In this document: piece by piece, positions 30,279-38,444 of the stretch
Layout: the number at the start of each line of letters is the position of its first letter
Numbering within the stretch: position 1 is the first letter of the stretch
NCBI GenBank assembly: GCA_030424595.1
Contig: JAUHWG010000026.1
Coordinates: 1 to 64,000 of the forward strand
Length of the DNA: 64,000 nucleotides
From: Polyangia bacterium
GTDB taxonomy: Bacteria; Myxococcota_A; Polyangia; Nannocystales; Nannocystaceae
Direction of reading: 5' to 3'
The notes under the pieces: model-generated
The model's database searches: none
What the model was told of the DNA's origin: nothing
The model's input: only the letters and a program-made list of their open reading frames with translations
Position numbers and translations under genes: made by a program

Positions 30279-31538
30279 ATGAAAATGACCCGATTGACCG
30301 AGAGAGAGGTGCTGCGCGCCAAACCAAGAAGATCGAAGTACGAGATCTCGTGCTCGGTTCTCACCGGCTTCATGTTGCGCGTTCTGCCCAGCGGCAAGAA
30401 GGCCTACTACGTCCGCTATCGAGACGACCGCGGCAAGGACCTCCGAGTGAGGCTTGGCGCGACGACCGAGCTCTCCTTCGCGGAGGCGAAGGTTCTCGCG
30501 GGTGAGAAGCTCTCCAGCATCGAGGCGACGCCAAGTAGTGTTCGCCCCCCGGTCAGCCGGCCCCCTCGCTCCGTGAAGCCGGCCCCCCTCGCTCCGACCT
30601 TCGCCGAGTTTGCCCCGCGCTTTCTCGAAGAGCACGCCAACGTGCGGTGCAAGTGGCGTACTCAGCAGAAGTACCGGCAGATGATCACCCGCAACATCCT
30701 CCCGGTCTTCGCCAGGCATCGGCTCGATGAGGTCGAGGTCTCCGATGTCACGAGGTTCCACGCCTCGATGAGGGAGACCCCGCACGAAGCGAACGCCAAC
30801 CTCCTGCTCTTGAGCTCGATGTACCACCGAGCGATCGCCTGGGGCCTCTTGGAACATGCCCACGCCCCGCCAACGCGCGGTGTGAAGAAGTTCCCCAGCA
30901 AGCGACGAGAGCGCTTCTTGACCGCATCGGAGAGGGCCACGCTGGATCGCTTCCTCGAGCGAGCGCTGACGATCCCAGCGAACCAACCGGGACACCTCCG
31001 CTGGCACTCAGTCGCTGCGATCCGGTTGCTCGCCCTGACCGGGATGCGAAGAGACGAGATCCTTGGACTCACCTGGGCGACGGTCGACTTCCGCCACCGC
31101 TGCTTCCGCCTACCGGAGTCGAAGACCGGGCAGAAGGTCGTGCCGGTCTCTGACGATGCCCTCAACCTCGTCCGCGAGTGCCGCAAGGTCCGTGATGCAT
31201 CTGGTCTCAGTCCCCTCCCTGCACACGTGGTCTACACCAAGGCCGGGAGGCAAATCGGTTCGTCAACGCTGACCGAGACGTGGTCCACGCGTGTGCGAGA
31301 CCGAATCCCTGGCTTCGAGGGAGTACGGCTCCACGATCTCCGCCACTCCGCCGCCAGCGACGCCCTCATGGCCGGCGTGCCTCTCGCCGTGGTGGGCAAG
31401 ATCCTGGGCCACCGGAAACCCGAAACGACGGCACGATACGCTCACATCGCGGACTCGGTGATGAGCGATGCGGTCGACGCGATGTCTCGGGCGATCCGGC
31501 ACGGCACCAAGACGGGGAAGCGCCTGAAGACGGGCTGA
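30279..31538 (+). CDS. Tyrosine recombinase / integrase of the island
   Basis: A 419-residue site-specific recombinase starting at ATG 30279 (ATG 30285 also possible). The N-terminal 80 residues (LTGFMLRVLPSGKKAYYVRYRDDRGK) resemble the arm-binding domain of phage-type integrases, followed by a SAM-like core-binding domain (FAEFAPRFLEEHANVR). The catalytic domain has all key residues: Arg in TGMRRDEILGLTW, Lys in ESKTGQKVVPV, HDLRH (His and Arg), LGHRKPETTARYAH (His and the nucleophilic Tyr). It adjoins attL, as is typical, and should catalyse integration and, with a helper not seen here, excision. Confidence 0.95.
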   Translation: MKMTRLTEREVLRAKPRRSKYEISCSVLTGFMLRVLPSGKKAYYVRYRDDRGKDLRVRLGATTELSFAEAKVLAGEKLSSIEATPSSVRPPVSRPPRSVKPAPLAPTFAEFAPRFLEEHANVRCKWRTQQKYRQMITRNILPVFARHRLDEVEVSDVTRFHASMRETPHEANANLLLLSSMYHRAIAWGLLEHAHAPPTRGVKKFPSKRRERFLTASERATLDRFLERALTIPANQPGHLRWHSVAAIRLLALTGMRRDEILGLTWATVDFRHRCFRLPESKTGQKVVPVSDDALNLVRECRKVRDASGLSPLPAHVVYTKAGRQIGSSTLTETWSTRVRDRIPGFEGVRLHDLRHSAASDALMAGVPLAVVGKILGHRKPETTARYAHIADSVMSDAVDAMSRAIRHGTKTGKRLKTG

Positions 31539-31749
31539 GACCTCCACCCCGGTCGCCGAGCTGCGCGAGCTTCACACGGCGAGCACGAAACTCTCGCCGC
31601 CGACCCCGAACACCGTCGAGGAAGCGGCGGACGATGCGTCCTGCCAACGCGCGGAGCTGGCGAACGAGCCCACGGGGCTCCAGGACCTCCTTTGCCGACC
31701 GAGTGTTCGATCGGACATCAGCAGGATAGAGTCCACGCAGGACCGTCCG

Positions 31750-32448
31750 ATGCTGAACGGAGTCATAGCCCTGGCGTTGCTCAGCCCTGCCCTTCCATCG
31801 GCCGAGGAGTTGAGTCACGCAGGCGAGGAGACTGCGACCACGTCCCCCTCGACGTCAACGCTAGGGTTTGCCGTCTCGTTTGGGTTTGCTCCCCGGTTCG
31901 GCTCCTTCACCGACCTCGACGACGAACTCCAGGACTACGGCTTCGCGCCGGTCGCCAAGCCCTACCTGTTGACGTATGGGCTGCGCGCGCGGGTGTACGC
32001 GCCGCGCGGGGTGATCTTCGGCGGGACCATGAACTACGCCTTTGCCCGGTCCGACGCCCCGGGCAACCCCGTGCCCACGACCACCTCGCGTATCGAAGTC
32101 CTCGCCCGCGCAGGTCATCAGCTCGGGTACAACTTCGAGGCCTCGCTCAACCTCGGGTTCGGCGTGCACTCCCACAGCCTCGGCTCCGAGCGACAGGGGG
32201 GAGCGCTCGTCTACATGGGACCCGTCCTCCAGCCGCAGCTCGGCTACACCTTGCCGATCACGCCATCCTTCGTGCACGTGAGCCTCGGCTACTCTCTCCT
32301 GGTTCCGTTGGGCGCAGCCCATGACCAGCCCCTGTGGGAGGCAGACTTTCGTCGTCCGGTCATCCACAGCTTTATGCTCGGGGTCGAGTCCGGATTCGGC
32401 TTCAACCGGAGACGCCTGCGGTGGCGCCAAAGGGGACCTCGCCGATGA
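31750..32448 (+). CDS. Predicted outer-membrane beta-barrel-like protein
   Basis: A 232-residue protein with a short signal peptide (VIALALLSPALPSAEE) and alternating hydrophobic strands rich in Gly and aromatic residues (LGFAVSFGFAPRFGSF, GTMNYAFARSDAP, ASLNLGFGVHSHSLG, VHVSLGYSLLVPLG). This looks like a small outer-membrane barrel, though the last 20 residues are strongly basic. The stop overlaps the hydrolase start by 4 bp (ATGA). The 211 bp between it and the integrase hold nothing recognisable. Confidence 0.55.
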   Translation: MLNGVIALALLSPALPSAEELSHAGEETATTSPSTSTLGFAVSFGFAPRFGSFTDLDDELQDYGFAPVAKPYLLTYGLRARVYAPRGVIFGGTMNYAFARSDAPGNPVPTTTSRIEVLARAGHQLGYNFEASLNLGFGVHSHSLGSERQGGALVYMGPVLQPQLGYTLPITPSFVHVSLGYSLLVPLGAAHDQPLWEADFRRPVIHSFMLGVESGFGFNRRRLRWRQRGPRR

Positions 32449-33587
32449 GGCATATCCGTCCACCCTCGGTGTCGCGGGGAGCGCTCTGGCTTGGGCTGGC
32501 CGTACCCGCGCTCACCCTGTCGCTCCAAGCCTGCAGCGAGGATGCCTGCGAGCCTCCGCGCACCAACACTCTGGGCGAGCTGCAAGCCTGGGAGCAGGAC
32601 TTCATCGCCAACGGCGGGGCGCCCGAAGCACCGCCACCGAGCTTCGTCGACGCCGAAGACGGGCTCAGGCTCGCCGTCCACGACTGGGTCCCGGACGATT
32701 GGTCCGAAGACGGGGCCGTCGTCCTCCTGATTCCCGGCTCCTCGGCCTACGCAGAACTCTACGCCGTGCTCGGCGAGGAGCTCTCCCAAGCCGGTGTACG
32801 CGCACGAATTATCGATGTTCGAGGTCACGGACGCTCGACCTGCGCCGACCCCAACATCGCCGGAGAGGACTGCGGTGCCCCGCCCGAAGGCGGCTACCCC
32901 TACGCCGACGACGGTCACTATTGGGTCGGCAAGCCAGGCGACAGTCTCGATGCCAATCAGATCATCCGCGATCTCGGACGCCACGTCGCAGCTGTCCATG
33001 AGAGCTTTCCACAGGCGCGTGTAGTCCTCGCCGGCCACAGCAGCGGCGGTGGTGTCGTCTCACGCTATGTCGAGCATGGCGGGCTCGCGACCGTCGACGC
33101 CATCGCCCTGATCGCGCCCTTCAACAACGCGGACCAACCTCAGAACAACGATCAATCGCAGCGCTTGTGTCCGGACCAGGCAGGCTCTCCCTACGCGCAG
33201 CTCGACCTCGGAGCCCTGGGCGACGCGCTCCGCGGGAACACTCATCGCTACGTGCTCGAGCTGGTCAAAGATGAGGCCTACCGGGCCCCGCTCGACACCC
33301 AGCGCTACACGTACACGACCATGTTGGGGATGGCGACGACCGATGCCGAGGGGTTCCTGCAGGCCTTCTCTACACCCACGCTGTGGATCGCAGGGCGTGC
33401 AGATGCCCTTTTTGACCTCGAACGATCGCGGGCCCAGCTCGAGGCGACGCCAGGGGGCGGCCCCTTTGTCGAAGTACTCGACACGAGTCACATCGGCCTG
33501 ACCTGGAGCCCGAACGTCGCCCAAAAGCTCGCAGATTGGGCGCTCGCCCCAGAGACGGTCGTCAGTGCGGTGATCGAGCCAAACTAG
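32445..33587 (+). CDS. Alpha/beta-hydrolase lipoprotein
   Basis: A 380-residue exported serine hydrolase. The signal peptide ends in the lipobox LSLQAC. The hydrolase fold has RIIDVRGHGRSTC, the nucleophile elbow LAGHSSGGG (Ser), a probable acid near WIAGRADALFDL (Asp) and the catalytic His in DTSHIGLTW. Closest in pattern to monoacylglycerol-lipase-like hydrolases; substrate unknown. ATG 32445 is supported by overlap with the preceding gene, suggesting coupling between the barrel-like protein and this lipid-anchored enzyme. Confidence 0.82.
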   Translation: MRHIRPPSVSRGALWLGLAVPALTLSLQACSEDACEPPRTNTLGELQAWEQDFIANGGAPEAPPPSFVDAEDGLRLAVHDWVPDDWSEDGAVVLLIPGSSAYAELYAVLGEELSQAGVRARIIDVRGHGRSTCADPNIAGEDCGAPPEGGYPYADDGHYWVGKPGDSLDANQIIRDLGRHVAAVHESFPQARVVLAGHSSGGGVVSRYVEHGGLATVDAIALIAPFNNADQPQNNDQSQRLCPDQAGSPYAQLDLGALGDALRGNTHRYVLELVKDEAYRAPLDTQRYTYTTMLGMATTDAEGFLQAFSTPTLWIAGRADALFDLERSRAQLEATPGGGPFVEVLDTSHIGLTWSPNVAQKLADWALAPETVVSAVIEPN

Positions 33588-33642
33588 CTCGGGGGATCGG
33601 ACAACGAGGTCGAGATCCACCGCGGTCTCCTCCCCGATAGAG

Positions 33643-33738
33643 ATGGAGGACAGGTGGTTCATCCTCTGGGATGGCGAGGACCTCCACGTTCATCGGAGCT
33701 GGACCGGCCTCGAGATTTGCTCAGTCCGCTTCGAGTCT
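33643..33738 (+). pseudogene. Short gene remnant (RWFI..HRSWTG motif)
   Basis: About 32 residues (DRWFILWDGEDLHVHRSWTG, then CSVRFES) match the start of small bacterial proteins with the RWFIY..LYFHRSWTG pattern, then coding character is lost. It is probably the remains of a decayed gene. No function is inferred. Confidence 0.4.
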
Positions 33739-33859
33739 ACGGCTTCGGGAGCACGCCTTGGACGAAGTCGGGGAGCGGTGCATGACTGCCTTCAAAGGCG
33801 CGCTCTAGGAAGCCGTCGTCGGCTCCCGAAGTTCAACCGACGCCCGGGCTCGATCGCGT

Positions 33860-33979
33860 CGCCGGGCGCGAGGTCGGCCTTGGGGTCGAGGGCGATAGTG
33901 AGATGTTCACGGGCTCGATCGAGGTCGCCTTCGCCACCGCGCTGGCCGAAGGCCAGGGCGAGGTTGTTGTGAGCCTGCG
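33860..33979 (-). pseudogene. TPR-repeat protein fragment
   Basis: The reverse strand encodes AHNNLALAFGQRGGEGDLDR and AREHLTIALDPKADLAPG, the pattern of a kinesin-light-chain-type tetratricopeptide repeat from a larger myxobacterial TPR protein. Only one repeat remains, immediately next to the DUF4386 stop, marking a recombination junction. Confidence 0.5.
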
Positions 33980-34678
33980 TCAGGCCCAATCGTCGAGCGA
34001 GCTCCCTCGAAGGCCCGCAACGAGCAACCAGGCGCAGAAGCCCAGCTCCACGACCAGCGGGACGACGTAGGCCGGAGCCAGGGCCTCGGCGAGGCCCGGG
34101 ACCGCGAAGCGGGTGACGCTCCCGGCCAGGTAGACCGCGCCCGAGGCGATCATGCCAGCACCGATCGCCGAGGGGACCTTGCGATGGCGGATGACCAGGA
34201 TGCCGATGAGCACGCAGTTCACGGCGAAGAAGAAGAGGCCGAGGTCGTAGCCGACGGCATGGGCCTCGAGCGCGTTCGAGACGAGAGCGTCCCGTTGGGC
34301 GGGGTCGAGCCCCGTCGTGTGGGCCCAGGCCAGTGCGCGGTCGAGGTGCAGGAGGTTTGCGCCCAAGACGGCCGCCTGGGCCAACCGGAAGGCCATCGCC
34401 AGCAGCGAGAGCGTGCGGTCCACGGGGACGAAGAGGACGTAGAGCAGGATCCCAACGCCGACATCCGCGAGGACCATGGCCGCATCGCCGAGGATGCTGA
34501 GGCGAAACGACACTTCGGCCGCGAGCAGGTTGGTCGTGGTCTCGGCTGCGTCGGCGCCGAAGATCGGCTCTCGGACCAAGGCCTGACCGACGACACCACA
34601 GACGATGATGACGAGGTAGAGCAGGCCGGCGTAGAGGGCGAGGCGTTTGGCGGAGCGTGCGGTGTCGAAGCTGGTCAT
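33980..34678 (-). CDS. DUF4386 family membrane protein
   Basis: ATG 34678 gives 232 residues with about seven membrane helices. It opens RSAKRLALYAGLLYLVII and has LREPIFGADAAETTTN-like and FRLAQAAVLGANLLHL segments, the pattern of DUF4386 proteins. The function of the family is unknown. Its start overlaps the end of the 104-residue membrane protein upstream by 4 bp. Confidence 0.78.
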   Translation of the reverse strand: MTSFDTARSAKRLALYAGLLYLVIIVCGVVGQALVREPIFGADAAETTTNLLAAEVSFRLSILGDAAMVLADVGVGILLYVLFVPVDRTLSLLAMAFRLAQAAVLGANLLHLDRALAWAHTTGLDPAQRDALVSNALEAHAVGYDLGLFFFAVNCVLIGILVIRHRKVPSAIGAGMIASGAVYLAGSVTRFAVPGLAEALAPAYVVPLVVELGFCAWLLVAGLRGSSLDDWA

Positions 34679-34989
34679 GATCGGTCTCGCTGGGCTCGGA
34701 GGCGGTCGGGGGCAGCGGCAGCCGCGGCCCTGGCTCTTGCGTCGTCGGTCCGCAGCCAGGGGGCAAACATTCGTTGCAGCGCGGGCATGATGAGGTAGGT
34801 CATGACGATGACGATGCTCGCCACCGCCAGCACGACGACGGCGAAGGGGCGCCCGGGAAGCTGGGCCGTCAACGCCGGTGGAATGAAATAGACCGGCGCG
34901 AGCAGACCCAGGAAGGTCAGCAGCGCTCGCTTGTAGCGCGGAGGACCAAGGCACGGTTGGGCGCGAGTCTCGAGCTGAGTTGTGGCCAT
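34675..34989 (-). CDS. Small two-helix membrane protein
   Basis: A 104-residue protein with PPRYKRALLTFLGLLAPVYF and VASIVIVMTYLIMPALQRMF, two membrane helices. The same two-helix unit is the C-terminal part of many proteins annotated as antibiotic-biosynthesis monooxygenases; here it stands alone without the N-terminal domain. Good ribosome site before ATG 34989. Coupled to the DUF4386 gene. Confidence 0.65.
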   Translation of the reverse strand: MATTQLETRAQPCLGPPRYKRALLTFLGLLAPVYFIPPALTAQLPGRPFAVVVLAVASIVIVMTYLIMPALQRMFAPWLRTDDARARAAAAAAPDRLRAQRDRS

Positions 34990-35021
34990 CGGTAGGCTCC
35001 CGTCGATCGTGGGTCGGGCGA

Positions 35022-35657
35022 TCAGGCCGAGGCCTGCTCGATCGCCGCGCTGCGGACCTGGCCGACGAGGGTCGCCCAGTCCATGTCGAGGGCCCCGTAG
35101 ACCTCCCTGGCCACAGGCCGGGCGTTGTCGCCGAGGGTCTCGACCATCAGGCTCGATCCGTCGGCGACCACGACCCCGCTCTGCAGCAGCCGGAGGATGC
35201 CGGTCTCGCGCTTGGTCGGGTTGAAGGTCCCGCTCGCGTCGACGGCGACGTAGGCCTCGTAGCCCTCCCGTACCGCACGCATCGCCGGGAACGCGGCGCA
35301 GACCTCGAGCGAGACGCCGGCAAAGATCAGCTTCTTCCGCCCCGTGGCCTCGATGGCCGCGGCCACACGCGGATCGTCCCAGGCGTTGACCGTTGTCCGG
35401 TCGATGAACTCCTGGTCCGGAAGCGCCGCGACGAGCTCCGGGAAGGCCGGACCCCAGAGCGTGTCGGCGGACGTCGTCGTCGTCACGATCGGCAATCCGA
35501 GGGCTTTTGCGGAGCGGGCCAGGCCGACGACGTTGTGCTTGAGCTCGGCCACGGAGTAGTCGCGGATCCCGGTGATCAGGCCGACCTGGTGATCTACCAG
35601 CACGAGCGCGGCGTTTTCTTGGTTGAGGGGCTCGGGGTTGAAAGGCTTGAGGGTCAT
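35022..35657 (-). CDS. Isochorismatase-family hydrolase (YcaC-like)
   Basis: ATG 35657 behind AGGAG gives 211 residues. The isochorismatase-superfamily triad is visible: Asp in LVLVDHQVGLI, Lys in GRKKLIFAGVS and Cys in LEVCAAFPA. It resembles the YcaC group of cysteine hydrolases of unknown substrate. It lies in a same-strand cluster with a pirin gene and two membrane proteins, under the LysR gene at 36744. Confidence 0.85.
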   Translation of the reverse strand: MTLKPFNPEPLNQENAALVLVDHQVGLITGIRDYSVAELKHNVVGLARSAKALGLPIVTTTTSADTLWGPAFPELVAALPDQEFIDRTTVNAWDDPRVAAAIEATGRKKLIFAGVSLEVCAAFPAMRAVREGYEAYVAVDASGTFNPTKRETGILRLLQSGVVVADGSSLMVETLGDNARPVAREVYGALDMDWATLVGQVRSAAIEQASA

Positions 35658-35671
35658 GATGCTTCTCCTGT

Positions 35672-35725
35672 GGGTTGGGGTTGGGGTTGGGGTTGGGGTT
35701 GGGGTTGGGGTTGGGTTGGGGTGGG
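35672..35725. repeat. TTGGGG hexamer tract, predicted G-quadruplex
   Basis: The 54 bases contain ten G-tracts, including an uninterrupted series of six GGGG blocks each separated by TT. On the + strand this should fold as a very stable G-quadruplex. It fills the gap between the pirin stop and the isochorismatase ribosome site, so the mRNA of this minus-strand operon would carry the C-rich complement. Confidence 0.85.
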
Positions 35726-36595
35726 TCAGTCGATGGAGCCGAGCTCGCCGGCGGCGTGGGCCGCCGTGACGGCAGCGAGCTCCTCGCGCGTATTCATGAC
35801 GAAGGGACCGCGCTGGACGATGCGCTCGCGGATCGGCTGCCCTTGCAGCAGGACGACGTGGGCGCCAGCCTCGCTGCGCAGCTCGAGCGCCACCGCCTCG
35901 GCCTCGCTGCGCACGGCGACGGCGTCCCCCTCGGCGAGGACCGTGACCGCGCCCTCCACGGCGAGCTCCACACCTCCGCCCACCACGTGGATCCATGCGT
36001 CGAAGCCCGCGGGGAGCCCGTGGACGTAGGCGCCCGTGGGCTCGAGCTCGGCGTCGAGGATCGTCAGCGGCAGGGCCGGCGACGCGAACCCGGAGACGCC
36101 CTGGCTCTCTCCGAGCACTACACGGACGCGGTAGCCGGGGCCGCGCAGCTCGGGCATCTGCGCCGCGGGGACGTGCAGCGCGTCGGGAGCGTCGCGCTTC
36201 GCCCTCGCTGGGAGGTTGACGAAGATCTGCAGCGCGTGGGTTTGGGCGCCGGGGCGCGGACGCTCGTCGTGAACGGCCCCGCGCCCCGCCTTGAGCCAGT
36301 ACAGATCCCCGGGCCCGAGATCGAGGTCGTTGCCGAGGGAGTCGAGGTTGTGGAACTGACCCTGGCTGTCCTCAAAGAGCACCGAGACCGCCGACATCCC
36401 GGCGTGCGGATGGGGACCGAAGGTCGGCTCGCTCATGGTGAAGTGGTCCACCATCACGAGCGGGTCCATCAGCCCGTTGAACTGCGTGTGGTCGAAGCTC
36501 AGCGCCGAGAAGCCGGTCCCGATCCGGACCTGTCGGCCGCGGATGGGGGCCGTCGCAACGACGCGCGCCGCGTGAATGTGACGATTGATGTGCAT
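35726..36595 (-). CDS. Pirin family protein
   Basis: A 289-residue two-cupin protein. Pirin metal ligands are seen in FGPHPHAGM and its following His/Glu region (FHNLDSLGNDLDLGPGDLYW, AVHDERP). Some bacterial pirins act as quercetin 2,4-dioxygenases or redox regulators. The gene is divergent from the LysR gene, with a palindromic operator between them, and leads the isochorismatase/membrane-protein operon. Confidence 0.9.
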   Translation of the reverse strand: MHINRHIHAARVVATAPIRGRQVRIGTGFSALSFDHTQFNGLMDPLVMVDHFTMSEPTFGPHPHAGMSAVSVLFEDSQGQFHNLDSLGNDLDLGPGDLYWLKAGRGAVHDERPRPGAQTHALQIFVNLPARAKRDAPDALHVPAAQMPELRGPGYRVRVVLGESQGVSGFASPALPLTILDAELEPTGAYVHGLPAGFDAWIHVVGGGVELAVEGAVTVLAEGDAVAVRSEAEAVALELRSEAGAHVVLLQGQPIRERIVQRGPFVMNTREELAAVTAAHAAGELGSID

Positions 36596-36669
36596 GAATG
36601 CCTCGTGTGCGTGGGGTGTCCGGCGGGTGCCTTCCCCGAGCCATTTGAATGATATTCAGGACGAAATCC

Positions 36670-36716
36670 TTGACAACGGGCACAGGTGAAACATATCGTC
36701 CCGAATATAGGACGAT
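36670..36716. promoter_or_regulatory. LysR-type operator and -35 element between pirin and LysR genes
   Basis: In the 148-bp divergent gap, TTGACA (36670-36675) is a perfect -35 hexamer toward the LysR gene. Just downstream ATCGTCC (36695-36701) and GGACGAT (36710-36716) form an inverted repeat with 8-bp spacer. The position suggests autoregulation and control of the pirin operon by the LysR protein. Confidence 0.6.
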
Positions 36717-36743
36717 GGGCGCCGACCAAGGCGCACAGTCTCC

Positions 36744-37649
36744 ATGGATCTCAACAGCTATTGGTACTTCGTCCACGTGGTGGAGAAGGGCGGCTTCACG
36801 GCCGCCGGCAAGGCCCTCGGCGTGCCCAAGTCACGGCTCAGCCGCCACGTTCAGCAACTCGAAGATCGGCTCGGCGTGCGCCTGATCCAGCGGACCTCTC
36901 GGCACTTCGTCATCACGGAGATCGGCGAGGTGTTCTATCGCCACGCCCGCGCCGCTGTCGACGACGTCGAGGCCGCTGAGGCCGAGGTCAAGCGCCAGAC
37001 CAACACCCTCTCGGGCCAGGTTCGGCTGTCTTGCTCCGTGGGCATGGCCCAGTTCGCGCTCGTCGATCTCATCGCCGACTTTCTGTCCGAAAACCCCAGG
37101 GTTGACGTGATCCAAAACGTCACCAACCAGTCGGTCGATCTGCTCGAGGCGGGCATCGACATCGCGATCCGCGGCCACGCGGGCCCGCTCCCGGACTCGA
37201 GCTTCGTCCAGCGTCGCGTCGCGCGGACGCCTTGGTTTCTATTCGCCGGCCCGGCCTACCTCGACCGCAGCGGATGGCCTGCGAGTCCCGACGACCTCGA
37301 CGCTCACCAGGGACTCAAGGTCGGTTGGAAGCCCGAGCTCGGCCAGTGGTCGCTTCGCGGACCCGATGATGTGCGCGTGACGATCCCCTTTCGGCCGCGC
37401 CTGTGCAGCGACGACATGTCGACGCTCAAGCAGGCCGCTGCCGCCGGCCTCGGCGTCGTCGCGCTGCCCGGCTACGTCTGCCGCGACGACGTCGAGGACG
37501 GCCGCCTCGTCCGCCTGCTGCCCGGCTGGACCGCCGGCGACGCACAGCTGAGCATGATCATGCCTTCGCGCCGCGGCCGGCTGCCAGCCGTCGAGGCCCT
37601 CGCCGAGCACCTGCGCCGCGAGCTGCCGCGCTTCGTGGCGCTCGAGTAG
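36744..37649 (+). CDS. LysR-family transcriptional regulator
   Basis: A 301-residue regulator. The N-terminal winged helix is clear (WYFVHVVEKGGFTAAGKALGV, SRLSRHVQQLEDRLGVRLIQRTSR), followed by the periplasmic-binding-type effector domain (VDVIQNVTNQSVDLLEAGIDIAIR, LKQAAAAGLGVVALPGYV). It resembles the DsdC/AaeR-like group that often controls divergent pirin or oxidoreductase genes. The divergent layout makes the pirin operon the probable target. Confidence 0.92.
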   Translation: MDLNSYWYFVHVVEKGGFTAAGKALGVPKSRLSRHVQQLEDRLGVRLIQRTSRHFVITEIGEVFYRHARAAVDDVEAAEAEVKRQTNTLSGQVRLSCSVGMAQFALVDLIADFLSENPRVDVIQNVTNQSVDLLEAGIDIAIRGHAGPLPDSSFVQRRVARTPWFLFAGPAYLDRSGWPASPDDLDAHQGLKVGWKPELGQWSLRGPDDVRVTIPFRPRLCSDDMSTLKQAAAAGLGVVALPGYVCRDDVEDGRLVRLLPGWTAGDAQLSMIMPSRRGRLPAVEALAEHLRRELPRFVALE

Positions 37650-37790
37650 CGCCTCACGGGCCGGCTGACGAAGTGTGATTTGGACCTGGGCTTGAAAGTG
37701 CCAACGCCAAAGCCCCATCGGTAGGCGATCAGGCCGAGCGAGAATGGGAAGAGCACCGCACCGGCGAGCCTTGAAGGTAGGTGCCGGAGC

Positions 37791-38444
37791 TCACCGTGAC
37801 CGGTCAGGTCGCTCGAGCCCTTCGAGCCCGTCGAGCACCAGGCGCAGGCCCAGCTCGAAGTCACGGCCACCGTCGTGGCGGCGCTCAGCCACCGCCCGGG
37901 TCATCTCGGTCAAGTGCGGGAGAGCCTCCGCGTCCAGCGAAGGCAGATAGGCGGCGGCGGTGTCCGCATACTCGTCCTGGTCGAGGGGGAAGTCGAGCTC
38001 CTGCAGGACGAAGCCATAGACATAACTGTCCAAGATACCCCAGGCTTGGTCGGCCATCGCGATGGAAAAGCCTCCTCCTCGAAGCGCGCCGATAGTGGCG
38101 TCGATGTAGCGGAGCATGTTGGGCCCGACATTGACGCGCGACATGAGCAGGACCGCCAGCCAGCGATGCGCGAGCAAGACTTCGCGAGCGCTGCGACAAC
38201 GGGCTTCCATGGCCGCGCGCCAAGGCAGCTTTGGGTCGGGCACCCCGATCTCTCCGACCATGAGATCGACGATTCCGTCGAGGAGCGCGTCCTTGTTCGC
38301 GACGTGGTTGTACAGCGACATCGCCTTTACGCCGAGCGCGCTCCCCAGTCGACGCATCGAGAGCGCGCCGAGCCCTTCGACGTCGGCGAGCGCGACGGCC
38401 TTCCGCAGCACCCGCTCGCGCGTGAGCGGAGCTCGCCGGCTCAC
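37791..38444 (-). CDS. TetR-family transcriptional regulator
   Basis: A 217-residue repressor. The DNA-binding region is LTRERVLRKAVALADVEGLG, SMRRLGSALGVKAMSLYNHV; the C-terminal part (LLDGIVDLMVGEIG, LDSYVYGFVLQELDFPL) matches the TetR_C class typified by the tetracycline repressor. GTG start at 38444 overlaps the oxidoreductase stop by 4 bp, so the regulator is co-transcribed with, and probably represses, its own operon through the palindromes at 39496-39540. Confidence 0.9.
   Translation of the reverse strand: MSRRAPLTRERVLRKAVALADVEGLGALSMRRLGSALGVKAMSLYNHVANKDALLDGIVDLMVGEIGVPDPKLPWRAAMEARCRSAREVLLAHRWLAVLLMSRVNVGPNMLRYIDATIGALRGGGFSIAMADQAWGILDSYVYGFVLQELDFPLDQDEYADTAAAYLPSLDAEALPHLTEMTRAVAERRHDGGRDFELGLRLVLDGLEGLERPDRSR

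Noticed and set aside
35672..35725. Possible telomere or linear replicon end
   Set aside because: The TTGGGG tract is internal, flanked by intact genes of one operon, with no sign of an end.
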